Source: Streptomyces sp. NBC_00414
GTDB lineage: Bacteria; Actinomycetota; Actinomycetes; Streptomycetales; Streptomycetaceae
Direction of reading: 5' to 3'
DNA length: 64,000 nucleotides
Assembly (NCBI RefSeq): GCF_036038375.1
Contig: NZ_CP107935.1
Coordinates: 7,006,001 to 7,070,000, forward strand
In this document: piece by piece, positions 50,021 to 59,149 of the stretch
How the letters are laid out: the number at the start of each line of letters is the position of its first letter
Position numbering within the stretch: position 1 is the first letter of the stretch
Made by a program: the position numbers and the translations under genes
Notes under the pieces: generated by a model
The model's input: the letters and a program-made list of their open reading frames with translations, nothing else
Told to the model about the DNA's origin: nothing
Database searches by the model: none

Positions 50021-51043
50021 ATGACCGACACATCCGAGCTCCCCACCACGAACCGCGAATGGCACCTCGTGAGCCGCCCGGTCGGCGTGCCGAAGCCCGA
50101 GGACTTCGCCCTCGTCGAGGCCGACCTGAAGCAGCCCGGCCCGGACCAGATCGTCGTGCGCAACAAGCACCTCTCCGTGGACCCGTACATGCGCGGCCGT
50201 ATGAGCGCCGCCAAGTCGTACGTCGCCCCCTTCGAACTGGGCAAGGTCATGCAGGGCGGCGCGGTCGGCGAGGTCGTCGCGTCGAACGCCGCGGGTGTCT
50301 CCGTCGGCGACCACGTCCTGCACCACTTCGGCTGGCGCGAGTACGCCGTCTTCGACGCCAAGCAGGCCGTCAAGGTGGACGCCGAGGCCGCGCCCCTGAC
50401 CACGTACCTCGGTGTCCTCGGCATGACCGGCCTCACGGCGTACGCGGGCCTGCTGCGCACCGCCTCCTTCAAGGAGGGCGACTCCGTCTTCGTGTCCGGT
50501 GCGGCCGGCGCCGTCGGCAGCCAGGTCGGCCAGATCGCCAAGCTCAAGGGCGCCTCGCGGGTCATCGGCTCCGCCGGCTCCGACGAGAAGGTCAAGCTGC
50601 TCGTGGAGGAGTACGGCTTCGACGCCGCCTTCAACTACAAGAGCGGCCCCGTGGGCGAGCAGCTCAGAAAGGCCGCCCCGGACGGGGTCGACGTCTACTT
50701 CGACAACGTCGGCGGTGACCACCTGGAGGCGGCCATCGGCTCCCTCAACCTGCACGGCCGGATCGCCATCTGCGGAATGATCTCCGTCTACAACAACACG
50801 GAGCCCGCTCCCGGCCCGAAGAACCTCGCCCGCCTCATCGCCACCCGCGGCCGTATCCAGGGCCTGCTCGTCGGCGACCACTACGACCTGCAGCCGCAGT
50901 TCGTCCAGGAGGTCGGCCCCTGGGTCGCGTCCGGCGAGCTCAAGTACCGCGAGACGGTCGTCGAGGGCATCGAGAACAACCTGGAGGCGTTCCTCGGGGT
51001 TCTGCGCGGCGACAACACCGGGAAGATGATCGTCACGCTCTGA
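50021..51043 (+). CDS. NADP-dependent MDR oxidoreductase (alkenal/one reductase-like)
   Basis: 340 aa from the ATG at 50021 (AGGAAAGG upstream). A zinc-free medium-chain reductase of the leukotriene-B4 dehydrogenase / curcumin reductase / 2-alkenal reductase group: LSVDPYMRGRMS, GMTGLTAYAGLL, VFVSGAAGAVGSQVGQIAKLKG, VYFDNVGGDHLEAAI and NGRI-like HGRIAICGMISVYN. It reduces activated C=C bonds with NADPH and detoxifies reactive aldehydes or ketones. Divergent from the MarR gene and upstream of ohr, which fits an electrophile/peroxide stress pair. Confidence 0.88.
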   Translation: MTDTSELPTTNREWHLVSRPVGVPKPEDFALVEADLKQPGPDQIVVRNKHLSVDPYMRGRMSAAKSYVAPFELGKVMQGGAVGEVVASNAAGVSVGDHVLHHFGWREYAVFDAKQAVKVDAEAAPLTTYLGVLGMTGLTAYAGLLRTASFKEGDSVFVSGAAGAVGSQVGQIAKLKGASRVIGSAGSDEKVKLLVEEYGFDAAFNYKSGPVGEQLRKAAPDGVDVYFDNVGGDHLEAAIGSLNLHGRIAICGMISVYNNTEPAPGPKNLARLIATRGRIQGLLVGDHYDLQPQFVQEVGPWVASGELKYRETVVEGIENNLEAFLGVLRGDNTGKMIVTL

Positions 51044-51059
51044 GTCGACATGACTTTCG

Positions 51060-51081
51060 GTGGCAGGGGCTTCTGCCACCC
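51060..51081 (+). terminator. Hairpin after the oxidoreductase gene
   Basis: ggtggcag (51060-51067) and ctgccacc (51074-51081) with a 6-nt loop, 17 bp after the stop codon, followed by a short pyrimidine run. A likely terminator before ohr. Confidence 0.65.
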
Positions 51082-51162
51082 TTCCGTCATGCGGTAATTT
51101 CTTTCCGAAGCTGTCGTGAATCGTGGGCGCGAGTCGCGGCGGACCAAGGAGGAACACACCGT

Positions 51163-51591
51163 ATGTCCAGCTCCGCAATCCGACCTTCCGATGTCCTGTA
51201 CACCGCCGTGGCCACCGCGGAGAACGGCCGTGACGGCCGGGTCGCCACCGATGACGGCGTGCTCGATGTCGTCGTGAATCCGCCCAAGGAGATGGGTGGG
51301 AGCGGCTCCGGCACGAACCCGGAGCAGTTGTTCGCGGCGGGCTACAGTGCCTGCTTCCAGGGTGCGCTCGGTGTTGTCGCCCGCCGGGAGAACGCCGACA
51401 TCTCCGGGTCGACCGTCACGGCGAAGGTCGGTATCGGCAAGAACGACGACGGGTTCGGGATCATCGTGGAGATCTCCGCGGACATCCCGAACGTCGACCC
51501 TGCGGTGGCGCGGGCGCTGCTGGAGAAGGCGCACGAGGTGTGCCCGTACTCCAAGGCGACGCGCGACAACATCACGGTCACCTTGACCTGA
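51163..51591 (+). CDS. ohr: Organic hydroperoxide reductase Ohr
   Basis: 142 aa OsmC/Ohr fold. The two redox cysteines are in place: Cys64 in GYSACFQGAL and Cys127 in EVCPYSKAT; the N-terminal VLYTAVATAENGRDGRV is typical. It reduces organic and lipid hydroperoxides using lipoyl- or thiol-based donors. AAGGAGGA lies ahead of the ATG. No classical OhrR is adjacent: the nearby MarR protein lacks the expected N-terminal Cys. A 27-bp-arm palindrome follows the stop. Confidence 0.95.
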   Translation: MSSSAIRPSDVLYTAVATAENGRDGRVATDDGVLDVVVNPPKEMGGSGSGTNPEQLFAAGYSACFQGALGVVARRENADISGSTVTAKVGIGKNDDGFGIIVEISADIPNVDPAVARALLEKAHEVCPYSKATRDNITVTLT

Positions 51592-51632
51592 CCTCCCCGG
51601 CGGGGGCCGCCCGCGCAGTTCCCCGCGCCCCT

Positions 51633-51692
51633 AAAGGATTGCGCCGTTCCCCGCGCCCCCAAGAAGGGGCGCGGGGAACGGCGCAATCCTTT
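51633..51692. terminator. Perfect 27-bp-arm palindrome between ohr and the serine hydrolase gene
   Basis: Arms 51633-51659 and 51666-51692 are exact complements with a 6-nt loop (core gcgccgttccccgcgcccc). It is one of the clearest full copies of the window's repeat family and sits between convergent genes, so it should stop transcription from both sides. Confidence 0.85.
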
Positions 51693-51749
51693 CGTCTTTG
51701 GGGCCGCGGCCGATTGGGGGGGCTGAACCCCCGGTTCACGAGGCCGTGC

Positions 51750-52895
51750 TCAAGAGCGTGCCGCCGAGTGAACGGCGAGAACCAACCGCTGGTTCTCCGG
51801 CGCCGCGCCGCCCGGGAACGCGATCCGCCGCCGCGTGTACCCGTACGCCAACCCCGCCCGGGGATCCGCGAACCCCTGCGACCCACCGGCCCCACTGTGC
51901 CCGAAGGCCCCCGCCCCCAGGAACGGATGCCACATGTCGGCCGTGGCCTGGAACCCCAGCCCGTACGACTTGTGCGCCCGCGCGACCAGGTCGTACCCCA
52001 CGGAGTGGATCTGCCCCACCTCGGCGACCGTGTCCGGCTTGAGCAGGGCGGCCCGCCCGCCGAGACCGACCGCCGCCGCGTACATCCCGGCGAGCCCGCG
52101 CGCGGAGGCGACCCCACCCGCGGACGCCTGCCCCGAGGCCCGCACCGCACGCGAGTTGGGGAAGTCCACCAGCGGCACAGCCCCCGGCACATGCTCGTTG
52201 AACGCGATCGAGGCCAGCGTGTGCGGCCCCCGGGGCGTCGCGTCCAGCAGCGCCTGCTCCGGCGGCGTCGGCGTCATCGGCTGCACCGACAGGTACCGGT
52301 GCTCCTCCGACTCGGGCAGCCCCAGATAGAAGCCCAGCCCGTGCGGCGCGCGGATCCGCTCCTCGTACACCTCCTGGAGCGTACGGCCGGTGACCCGTCG
52401 TACGACCTCGCCCGTGAGTGCGCCGATCACCAGCGCGTGGTAGCCGAAGGCCGTGCCCGGCCGCCAGAACGGCCGCTGGGCGGCGAGCCGTTCGGCGACC
52501 ACCCGGTCGTCGGCCAGCTCGTCGAGGGTGAAGCCCGCGTCCGACCCGACCAGCCCCGCCCGGTGCGCCAGCAGCTCCCGCAGGGTCACCGCGGACTTGC
52601 CCTCCGCCGCGAACTCCGGCCAGTAATGGGCCACTTCGCGGTCCAGGTCCAGCGTGCCGTCCTGCACGAGCAGGGCGACCACCAGGTGGGCCGCCCCCTT
52701 CGAGGACGAGAAGACCCCGAACAGCGTGTCGCCGTCGGTGTCCGCGCCGGTCCACAGATCGACGACCCGCCGCCCCCGCACGTACGCGCTCAACTGGCCC
52801 GCGTAGTCCGGGCGTTCGGCGGCGACGACGGACGCGAACTCCTCGCGCACCGCCTCGAAGCCTTCGGCGACGGTGCCGTGGATCTCCTGTGCCAT
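51750..52895 (-). CDS. Serine hydrolase of the class C beta-lactamase/esterase (EstB) type
   Basis: 381 aa, no signal peptide, GAGGAG before the ATG. The SxxK motif is Ser63-Ser-Ser-Lys66 within FSSSKG, and the Tyr motif is GYHAL (Tyr152, YxN changed to YHA). The C-terminal HSGAGGSQGFADP replaces KTG with HSG, as in esterases of family VIII. It probably hydrolyses short esters and not beta-lactams. A divergence of 84 bp separates it from the upstream M14 gene, which has the same direction. Confidence 0.85.
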   Translation of the reverse strand: MAQEIHGTVAEGFEAVREEFASVVAAERPDYAGQLSAYVRGRRVVDLWTGADTDGDTLFGVFSSSKGAAHLVVALLVQDGTLDLDREVAHYWPEFAAEGKSAVTLRELLAHRAGLVGSDAGFTLDELADDRVVAERLAAQRPFWRPGTAFGYHALVIGALTGEVVRRVTGRTLQEVYEERIRAPHGLGFYLGLPESEEHRYLSVQPMTPTPPEQALLDATPRGPHTLASIAFNEHVPGAVPLVDFPNSRAVRASGQASAGGVASARGLAGMYAAAVGLGGRAALLKPDTVAEVGQIHSVGYDLVARAHKSYGLGFQATADMWHPFLGAGAFGHSGAGGSQGFADPRAGLAYGYTRRRIAFPGGAAPENQRLVLAVHSAARS

Positions 52896-52979
52896 CCGTG
52901 CTCTCCTCGTATCGCCGGATCCCGGGACCTGTGGATCTCCGGATCCCCGTTCTCAGTGTTCCCTGTTCACTCTCTGCTC

Positions 52980-55553
52980 TCAGGACACGGTCAGCAAGGC
53001 CCGTGCCACCTGGGGGAATTCACCCTTCGGATGATCGCGGAAGAGCGGCTCCGTGCCGAACAGCACGGCATGCGGTCCGCTGACCACCGAAGCCCGTCCC
53101 GCGGCCTGCGCGGGGCCGCCGCTGCCGTCCTCCAGCGCACGCCAGTGGCCCGAGACGAGCGGAGCGCCGCTCGCGTACGACTGCTCCACGCGCACCCCGG
53201 CGCCGAGTCCCGTGAACCACACCGGCGCGTAGACGAAACTGTGGTCGGGCGCGCCCGCGGTCACCCCGCCGCCGGACGAGTTGACCACGCGGACCACGCC
53301 GTTGGCGTCCGGGTTGCCCTCCACCGGCTCGACCGCGAGGAGCCCCGCGGCGGCGTTGACGGCCGCCCCGGTGGCCCCGCGGCCCACAAGCCCGGCGCGG
53401 GCCAGGAAGGCGTCCAGGGCGGTGCGTGCGGTCGCGTCGAGGTCGGCGGGGTCCAGTCCCGAGGACGCGAACAGGACGTCCGCCCGCGACCAGTCGAAGC
53501 CCGCGTTGAGGACCGCCGTGGACACCGGGACGACGTCGAAGTTCATCTCCCGCAGGGCGAACAGCTCTCCCGGCGTGACCGCCGCGGCGACCCGGACCCG
53601 CCGCAGCGGAGCGCCCCCGGCGGCCTTCGTCGCGTCGAAGGCCACGTCGTACGTCCTCGCGAGCGCCGCGGCCCTCGCGCGGGCCGACGCGGGCACGATC
53701 GCACTGCCGTCGGCCGCCCGGCGTACCGGAACACCGTCCGCCAGCAGGGAGTTGAGGGCGGCGATCTCGCGGGCGTCGTCGAGACGCAGCCGCAGTGTGC
53801 CGCGCGGTGCCACGTACCCGACCTTCGAGGCGGCGTGCACCGCGCGGTCCGGCACGGCGAGCTTCGCGGTCCGTACGGTGTCGACGGTCGCCCCCCACAG
53901 CCGGCCGAGGCTCCAGCCGGAGATGTCGTACATCACCGACACCTTGTCGCTGATGTCCCGGCCGTCCGCCAGCATCACATTGGCCATGCCGCGCTTCGGC
54001 TGCCGCAGGTCGACGACGTACGAACCCTTCGCGTACGCCTTCCCGCCGAGCCTGAAGTCCCTTGTGGCCTGCCGGACCTGAACGTCGTTGGCGAGCAGGT
54101 GGTCGACGAGCCGGGCCGCGGCCGGGGCCGAGCGCTGGGCGTCGGCGCCCGCCGGAATCACGTACGCGCGGGGGAAGTCCGTCGTGTAGACGTCCTCCGG
54201 GCCGATGCCGGGGACGCCCGGCACGGTCTCCGGCGAGACGGGGACCTGCGCGGCGCCCGTCACGCTCCGGCGGAAGACCTCGATCTGGTCGGCGACGAGC
54301 GAACCGCGGTGCGTGCGGGCGTAGTCGAGGCTGGCGCGCATCGCCGCGCCCGCGATGGCCACGTTGATCGCCGAGCGGCGGCGCAGCTCGGTGACGGGCA
54401 GTTCGTCGTACTCCTCGTTGTTCACCGCCATCGGGAACTCGACCGTGTGCGCGGCGACCGTGCCGTGGAACGGCATGTACTGCGGGGTGAAGATCGGCGG
54501 CCAGTCGTCCCAGCCCTCCTCCTGGTCGCGGAAGGGAATCTGCGCGGGCTCGACGCCGTCAGCCCCGGGGGTGTATCCGAGGCCGTTGACGGCGGCCTCC
54601 ATGCCGAGCGCGTTGGCGTAGGTGTTCTTCAGGAAGAGGTCGTACTCGTAGTTCTCACCGTGCGGGGGAGTCGTCGGCTCGATGAGCGTGCCGTTGACGT
54701 AACCGTGCAGGTCGACCATGAGCGCGGGCTGCTTGTCGATCGCGATCTGCCGCATCGCCCGTACCTCGGGCTGCGAGGCGGTCACGAAGTCGCGGTTCAG
54801 GTCGAAGCCGTTGGCGTTCGCGCGGGTGCCGGCGATACGGCCGTCAGGGTTCGCGGTGACGTTGAAGTACACGCGGTTGTGGGCGAGGAGGTCGGCGGTG
54901 GCCCCGTCCTTCGCCGTGGCGAGCTTCTCGATCAGCTTGAGGGAGGCGTCCGTGCCCTCCCACTCGTTGCCGTGGATGTTGTTGTTGAAGAAGACCGGCG
55001 TCTTGTAGTCACGCTTGACGGCGGGGTCCTTGGCGGCGGCGACGGGCGCGTTCTCGATCAGCTCGCGCATACGCTCCTGGGCGCGCGCCTGCCCGGCCGA
55101 CTCGGGCGCGGTGACGGTGACCAGATAGAGCCGATGGCCGCCGGCCGACCGGCCCGCGACCTCCACGCTCACTCGGTCGCCGATCCGCTGCAGGGCGTTC
55201 AGCTTCGGGGAGATGGCGTGATACGGGGTGAGGCCCAGCTTGACGGACTTGTCCGCAGGGTCCTCCGGGTCCGGGGTGAGGACCTGCTCGCGCGGATAGC
55301 CCCGTACGGACCCCGAGCCGGGGGTGAGTTCGGTGACCGGGGCGGTCAGGGCGCGATCGGTGGCGCTCTCGGGTGCCTTCGCGGCACCGCCGGAGAGGCC
55401 GCCGTAGGGACCGGATCCCTCGCGGACCGGAGCCTCGGGGCCGGGGCCGGGGCCGGGCGTCGGGTCGGCGACGGCGCCGTTCGGGGTGAGCAGGAGCGCG
55501 GCCGCCGCGGTGGCGGTGGCCGTGGCGATCAGGACGGGTCTCGGTAGGCGCAC
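52980..55553 (-). CDS. Secreted M14-family zinc carboxypeptidase
   Basis: 857 aa from the GTG at 55553 (GGAGG upstream). Signal peptide about 1-29 (VADP cut region), then a Pro/Gly linker. The M14 domain spans about 105-440 with zinc ligands His194 and Glu197 (HGNEWEG) and His283 (DLHGYV), Arg254 in DLNRDF and catalytic Glu372 in HTVEFPM. The remaining 400 residues form beta-rich modules (IPAGADAQRSAPAAARLVDHLL; DISDKVSVMYDISGW) of a kind often attached to secreted actinomycete M14 enzymes. It trims C-terminal residues of peptides or cell-wall stems outside the cell. Confidence 0.9.
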   Translation of the reverse strand: MRLPRPVLIATATATAAAALLLTPNGAVADPTPGPGPGPEAPVREGSGPYGGLSGGAAKAPESATDRALTAPVTELTPGSGSVRGYPREQVLTPDPEDPADKSVKLGLTPYHAISPKLNALQRIGDRVSVEVAGRSAGGHRLYLVTVTAPESAGQARAQERMRELIENAPVAAAKDPAVKRDYKTPVFFNNNIHGNEWEGTDASLKLIEKLATAKDGATADLLAHNRVYFNVTANPDGRIAGTRANANGFDLNRDFVTASQPEVRAMRQIAIDKQPALMVDLHGYVNGTLIEPTTPPHGENYEYDLFLKNTYANALGMEAAVNGLGYTPGADGVEPAQIPFRDQEEGWDDWPPIFTPQYMPFHGTVAAHTVEFPMAVNNEEYDELPVTELRRRSAINVAIAGAAMRASLDYARTHRGSLVADQIEVFRRSVTGAAQVPVSPETVPGVPGIGPEDVYTTDFPRAYVIPAGADAQRSAPAAARLVDHLLANDVQVRQATRDFRLGGKAYAKGSYVVDLRQPKRGMANVMLADGRDISDKVSVMYDISGWSLGRLWGATVDTVRTAKLAVPDRAVHAASKVGYVAPRGTLRLRLDDAREIAALNSLLADGVPVRRAADGSAIVPASARARAAALARTYDVAFDATKAAGGAPLRRVRVAAAVTPGELFALREMNFDVVPVSTAVLNAGFDWSRADVLFASSGLDPADLDATARTALDAFLARAGLVGRGATGAAVNAAAGLLAVEPVEGNPDANGVVRVVNSSGGGVTAGAPDHSFVYAPVWFTGLGAGVRVEQSYASGAPLVSGHWRALEDGSGGPAQAAGRASVVSGPHAVLFGTEPLFRDHPKGEFPQVARALLTVS

Positions 55554-55758
55554 GTGTACCTCCACGGAGAGGGCCTGACGGGGGTCACTTCGGTACGGGA
55601 GGTCTACCTGTTCGTCTCTCGTGCAACAAGGGGGCGTTGCCGTAACCAATGGGGCGGACGCGGGGTCCCCGGCCGATCGGAGGGGGCATCCTGGGTGTGG
55701 CCCCGGCAACCCGGCAGGCACCCGGCAGCACGCGCGCGTGAGGCGAGGAGAGCAGCCC

Positions 55759-56622
55759 ATGGCAACGATTCCGTCGCTCCCCAGCAGGGACGACGTCGCG
55801 CGTATCGCGCGCAGCACGACCGACATCACCGGCCAGCTCCTGGACACCGCGGGGAACCTCACCCGCATCGCCGTCAACACCTTCGACCCGAGGGACGGTT
55901 CGGGCGCGGAGGTACTGCGGGTGCTGCGTGAGACGACCGCCGAACTGGCCGAGGCGAGTGCGTCGCCCGAGGCGCAGGAGGCGTTCTACCGGATCGTGGA
56001 CACGCTGACGCGGCTGGGGACGAGCGGGGCGCCGCTCGCCGTCCACCCGGTCAGCGAGCCGGCGCGGGCGCTGCTCACCGCGCTCGGGGACAGCCTGCTG
56101 CCGCTCCTCGACGCGGTGGAGCCCGCGGTGGAGGAGGCCGCGGAGGCGCTGGGGGAGCTGGTGGACGCCACGTCGCCGCTGCTGCCCGCGGCGGCGGGGG
56201 TGGCGGCCGGGACGCTGCTGGTGCTCGCGCCGGTGATCCGCGCGGCGGCGGACGTGCTGCGGGACTCGTCGCCCGAACTACGGCGGGTCGCGGACGCGTT
56301 GACGTCGGCGCTGGCTCCGCTGCTGCCCGTGCAGGTGGCGTTGGCGGAGCGGGCGGCCGTGGCGGGGGCGGGGGCGGTCCGCGCGGTGCTGCCGCCGCTG
56401 GCCGACCTCACGGAGGTGGCTGCCGCCGGGTTCCGGGCGGGGCGGCCGTTGCTGATCGCGGGGGAGGAGGTGGTGGTCTCCGGGCTCGAACGGCTCCAGC
56501 CGCTGCTTCTCGCTTCCGCGGGGTGGGCGGGGAGGGTGGCTCGGGCGGGGGCGGTGCGGGTGTCCGCGGCGGTCTCGCCTGCGGCGGGCCCGGCGGTAGT
56601 GGTGGCCGTCCACCCATCGTGA
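55759..56622 (+). CDS. Ala/Leu-rich helical protein of unknown function
   Basis: 287 aa from the ATG at 55759, preceded by GAGGAGAG. The protein is almost entirely helical with repeating hydrophobic heptads: DVARIARSTTDITGQLLDTAGNL, then several segments such as LLDAVEPAVEEAAEALGELVDATSPLLP and APVIRAAADVLRDSSPELRRVADAL (each cut here at proline turns). There is no signal peptide. Hydrophobic stretches around 145-165 could associate with membranes. Pattern and length recall phasin- or coiled-coil-like proteins, but I do not recognise a family. Upstream is the divergent M14 gene; downstream is a repeat cluster. Confidence 0.65.
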   Translation: MATIPSLPSRDDVARIARSTTDITGQLLDTAGNLTRIAVNTFDPRDGSGAEVLRVLRETTAELAEASASPEAQEAFYRIVDTLTRLGTSGAPLAVHPVSEPARALLTALGDSLLPLLDAVEPAVEEAAEALGELVDATSPLLPAAAGVAAGTLLVLAPVIRAAADVLRDSSPELRRVADALTSALAPLLPVQVALAERAAVAGAGAVRAVLPPLADLTEVAAAGFRAGRPLLIAGEEVVVSGLERLQPLLLASAGWAGRVARAGAVRVSAAVSPAAGPAVVVAVHPS

Positions 56623-56635
56623 CGCGCGTCCCCCA

Positions 56636-56900
56636 CGGGCCGGTCGCGCCGTTCCCCGCGCCCCTGAGGGGGTGCGTGCGGGGGTCGTTCGTCGGGCGCG
56701 GGCCGTCGTGGGTTGCCCGCGCCGTTCCCCGCGCCCCTCAGGGAGTGGGGCCTGGCGTCGGCTTGCACGGTGCGGGCCGTGGGGGCTGGCCGCGCCGTTC
56801 CCCGCGCCCCTGAAGGGGGCCCTTCAGGGGCGCGGGGAACGGCGCAGTCTTTTGCTTTTGAGAGGCGCGGGGAACTGCGCGGCCAGCCCCCACCGGCCCG
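56636..56900. repeat. Intergenic palindromic repeat cluster with 26-bp arms
   Basis: Five or more arms. The best pair, 56792-56817 with 56820-56845, is a perfect 26-bp palindrome with a 2-nt centre, able to extrude as a cruciform. It fills the gap between the helical protein gene and the EI24 gene, which face the same way, so here it is not limited to convergent ends. Confidence 0.85.
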
Positions 56901-56956
56901 CAGTCGGCGGAGGTACGTGAGGGGGGCTGCGGCGGCGCCCCGGGTAAGGTGCAGGC

Positions 56957-57754
56957 ATGCGTGATCTTGGGGTGGGGTTCCGGTACTTGCTGCGCGGCCA
57001 GCGCTGGGTGACCAGGCACGGAAAACAGTTCGGCTTCGGACTGATCCCGGGCCTCATCACCCTCGTGCTGTACGCCGCAGCCCTGATCGCCCTGGCCCTG
57101 TGGGGCACGGACTTCGTCACCTGGGCCACCCCCTTCGCCGACGACTGGTCGTCCCCCTGGCCCGGCCTCTTCCGCGGCTTCCTGACGGCGGTCCTCTTCG
57201 CCCTCGCCCTGCTCCTCTCCGTGCTCACCTTCACCGCCGCCACCCTCGTCATCGGCCAGCCCTTCTACGAGAGCCTCTCCGAGAAGGTGGACCGGGACGT
57301 CTCCCCGGACGGCACGGCCCCCGAGTCGGGCCTCCCGCTCTGGCGCGAACTGCTGATCTCGACCCGGGACAGCCTCCGGATCGTGGCCCGGGCCGTGGTG
57401 TGGGGCGTACTGCTCTTCGCGCTCGGGTTCGTCCCGTTCGTCGGCCAGACCGTCGTCCCGGTGATCGGCTTCTTCGTCACCGGCTTCTTCCTCACCGAGG
57501 AGCTGACGGCGGTCGCCCTGCAACGCCGCGGCGTGGTGGTCCGCGACCGCCTCACCATGCTCCGCTCCCGAAGGATGCTCGTCTGGGGCTTCGGCACCCC
57601 GCTGGCCATCGCCTTCCTCGTCCCCTTCGTCGCCGTCTTCCTGATGCCCGGCGCGGTCGCGGGCGCCACACTGATGGCCCGCGACCTGCTGGGCGAGGAG
57701 ACCCGCGGCGAGAACCCGGACGCCGAGAACCCGGACGAGCACCCCGCGGGCTAG
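56957..57754 (+). CDS. EI24-domain (CysZ-like) membrane protein
   Basis: 265 aa with about five or six membrane spans. The start RDLGVGFRYLLRGQRWVTRHGKQF, the motif IGQPFYESLSEKVDRD (split by a turn) and the late LTEELTAVALQRRG with RSRRMLVWGFGTPLAIAFLVP are characteristic of the EI24/CysZ family. E. coli CysZ is a sulfate permease; actinomycete members are uncharacterised and may have another role. The acidic C-terminal tail (GENPDAENPDEH) is repetitive. The stop overlaps the stop of the convergent gene by 3 bp. Confidence 0.85.
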   Translation: MRDLGVGFRYLLRGQRWVTRHGKQFGFGLIPGLITLVLYAAALIALALWGTDFVTWATPFADDWSSPWPGLFRGFLTAVLFALALLLSVLTFTAATLVIGQPFYESLSEKVDRDVSPDGTAPESGLPLWRELLISTRDSLRIVARAVVWGVLLFALGFVPFVGQTVVPVIGFFVTGFFLTEELTAVALQRRGVVVRDRLTMLRSRRMLVWGFGTPLAIAFLVPFVAVFLMPGAVAGATLMARDLLGEETRGENPDAENPDEHPAG

Positions 57755-59031
57755 TCCGTCGCTCCGTCCGCCGCCACCGTCAGGATCGACCGCACCTGGG
57801 CGATGATGTCCAGCCGGTTCTGCACGAACTGGGCGTCGGTGACCGCCCCGCTCGCCGGATCCGTGTTGCCCGCCCCGAACTCCAGTACCGGCGTGTGGAC
57901 ATGCCCGCCGGGGAGCGAGCCGCCCAGACCGAGCCGGTCCCGCAGAAGCGTCGCGCGGTAGGCGATCTCGTTGGAGAGGTAGTTGCCGCCCCCGCCCGCC
58001 CGGGCCGTCGAGCCGGCGGTCGGCCCCTCGGGGCGCACGACGGGATCCGTCCCGCCCGCCGGGATCTCGGTCACCGACGTGTTGTCGTACACGGGGAAAC
58101 GCCCCGTGTCCGCGGCGACGATGTCCTTGTACGGGAGGGTGGTCGTCGTCCACTGCGGCTGCGAGGCCGGGTCGGTGACCGGGACCGTCTCGGTGCGTGA
58201 GAGGTTCTCGTTGTCCGGGAAGCCGCCCCGCCAGGCCCCGTTGGTGCGCTCGATGTCGAAGCGGCCCACCCGACCCTGGCTGACCGTCGTGAACAGGTCG
58301 ACGTGCGGGAGATGCGGACGCAGCGTCCGTTCCACGGTCAGGTCGGCGAAGTCCTGCCAGCGGACCGGGAAGACGGCCGTCTCGATGCGCGCCGGACCGT
58401 CCGCCGTCCTGATCACCGTGCCGTCCAGAGCGAGCGCGGTCGCCCCCGACGGGTTGGAGATCCGCACGTCCCGGTCCAGCGTGAACGGGTCGAAGCCGGT
58501 CAACAGGATCCGCTTGACCTTCGTGGAACCGGACTTGGACGTGGACTTCGACTTGGCGTGCGGATAGCGGATGGTGTCCTGGCCGCGCGAGGTCCGCTCC
58601 AGCGCGGCGAGCAGCTTCGCGCGCCGGGCCTCGGTGAGGCCGAACTCCGGCTGCCACTGGCGTACTTCGCGGGTCATGCCGAGCCGGGCCCAGTACAGCG
58701 GCCGGTCGTCGTCCCTGCTGAGGTCGCCGCCCGCGGGGCCGCGGCCCTGGGCCCGGTCCACCGCCCGCTGCCACAGCCGGGCGCCCTGCCGTTCGACCAC
58801 CCGCTCGGCCTGCGCGTACGAGCGGGCCTTGCCCAGGGCCCGGGTGAACTCCGTTGCCACCGTGTCGAATCCGGAGCGGGCCAGGATCTCCTGGGGCGCC
58901 GCCTTGGCGAGGCGCTGTTCCTCCACGGTGGGCGCCGCAGCGGGGTTCTCCGCGGCGAGGGCGGGCGGTGCGGCGAGTCCGGCCAGCAGAGCCAGGCCGA
59001 GGGCGCCGATCCGAACACGTATGTGCGTCAA
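57751..59031 (-). CDS. Exported pyroglutamyl-peptidase-I-like protein with Ser at the nucleophile position
   Basis: 426 aa from a TTG at 59031 (AAGGACC upstream). Signal peptide cut after PPALAA near 27. A helical N-terminal region (30-155) and a Lys/Ser linker (159-172) precede a C15-like domain: ILLTGFDPF (175-183), NPSG (193-196), the Glu site IERTNG (Glu261) and GGHVHTP (His377/379). The expected Cys in the Y-x-C-N segment is Ser353 (NYLSNEI). Normal PGP-I is cytoplasmic and about 215 aa, so export, extra domain and Cys-to-Ser change set this apart. It may be a serine variant, or an inactive binding protein. Confidence 0.8.
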   Translation of the reverse strand: MTHIRVRIGALGLALLAGLAAPPALAAENPAAAPTVEEQRLAKAAPQEILARSGFDTVATEFTRALGKARSYAQAERVVERQGARLWQRAVDRAQGRGPAGGDLSRDDDRPLYWARLGMTREVRQWQPEFGLTEARRAKLLAALERTSRGQDTIRYPHAKSKSTSKSGSTKVKRILLTGFDPFTLDRDVRISNPSGATALALDGTVIRTADGPARIETAVFPVRWQDFADLTVERTLRPHLPHVDLFTTVSQGRVGRFDIERTNGAWRGGFPDNENLSRTETVPVTDPASQPQWTTTTLPYKDIVAADTGRFPVYDNTSVTEIPAGGTDPVVRPEGPTAGSTARAGGGGNYLSNEIAYRATLLRDRLGLGGSLPGGHVHTPVLEFGAGNTDPASGAVTDAQFVQNRLDIIAQVRSILTVAADGATD

Positions 59032-59149
59032 GGCGGTTCAGGTCCTTCCGTCGCGAGTGGGGACGTCGTCGGATGGCGGCAGTATGCGTGACGCGCGGGA
59101 CGCACGCCATAACGCGTGACCCTGGTGACGCCGGTGACCCCGGTGAGGG

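Noticed and set aside
51540..55547. Rightward open frame of 1335 codons opposite the serine hydrolase and M14 genes
   Set aside because: Antisense to two genes with complete catalytic motifs; it also crosses the intergenic palindrome. Not a gene.
56738..59110. Leftward open frame of 790 codons covering the EI24 gene, the peptidase-like gene and a repeat cluster
   Set aside because: It spans two real genes in the wrong frame or strand and an intergenic repeat; low-complexity product.
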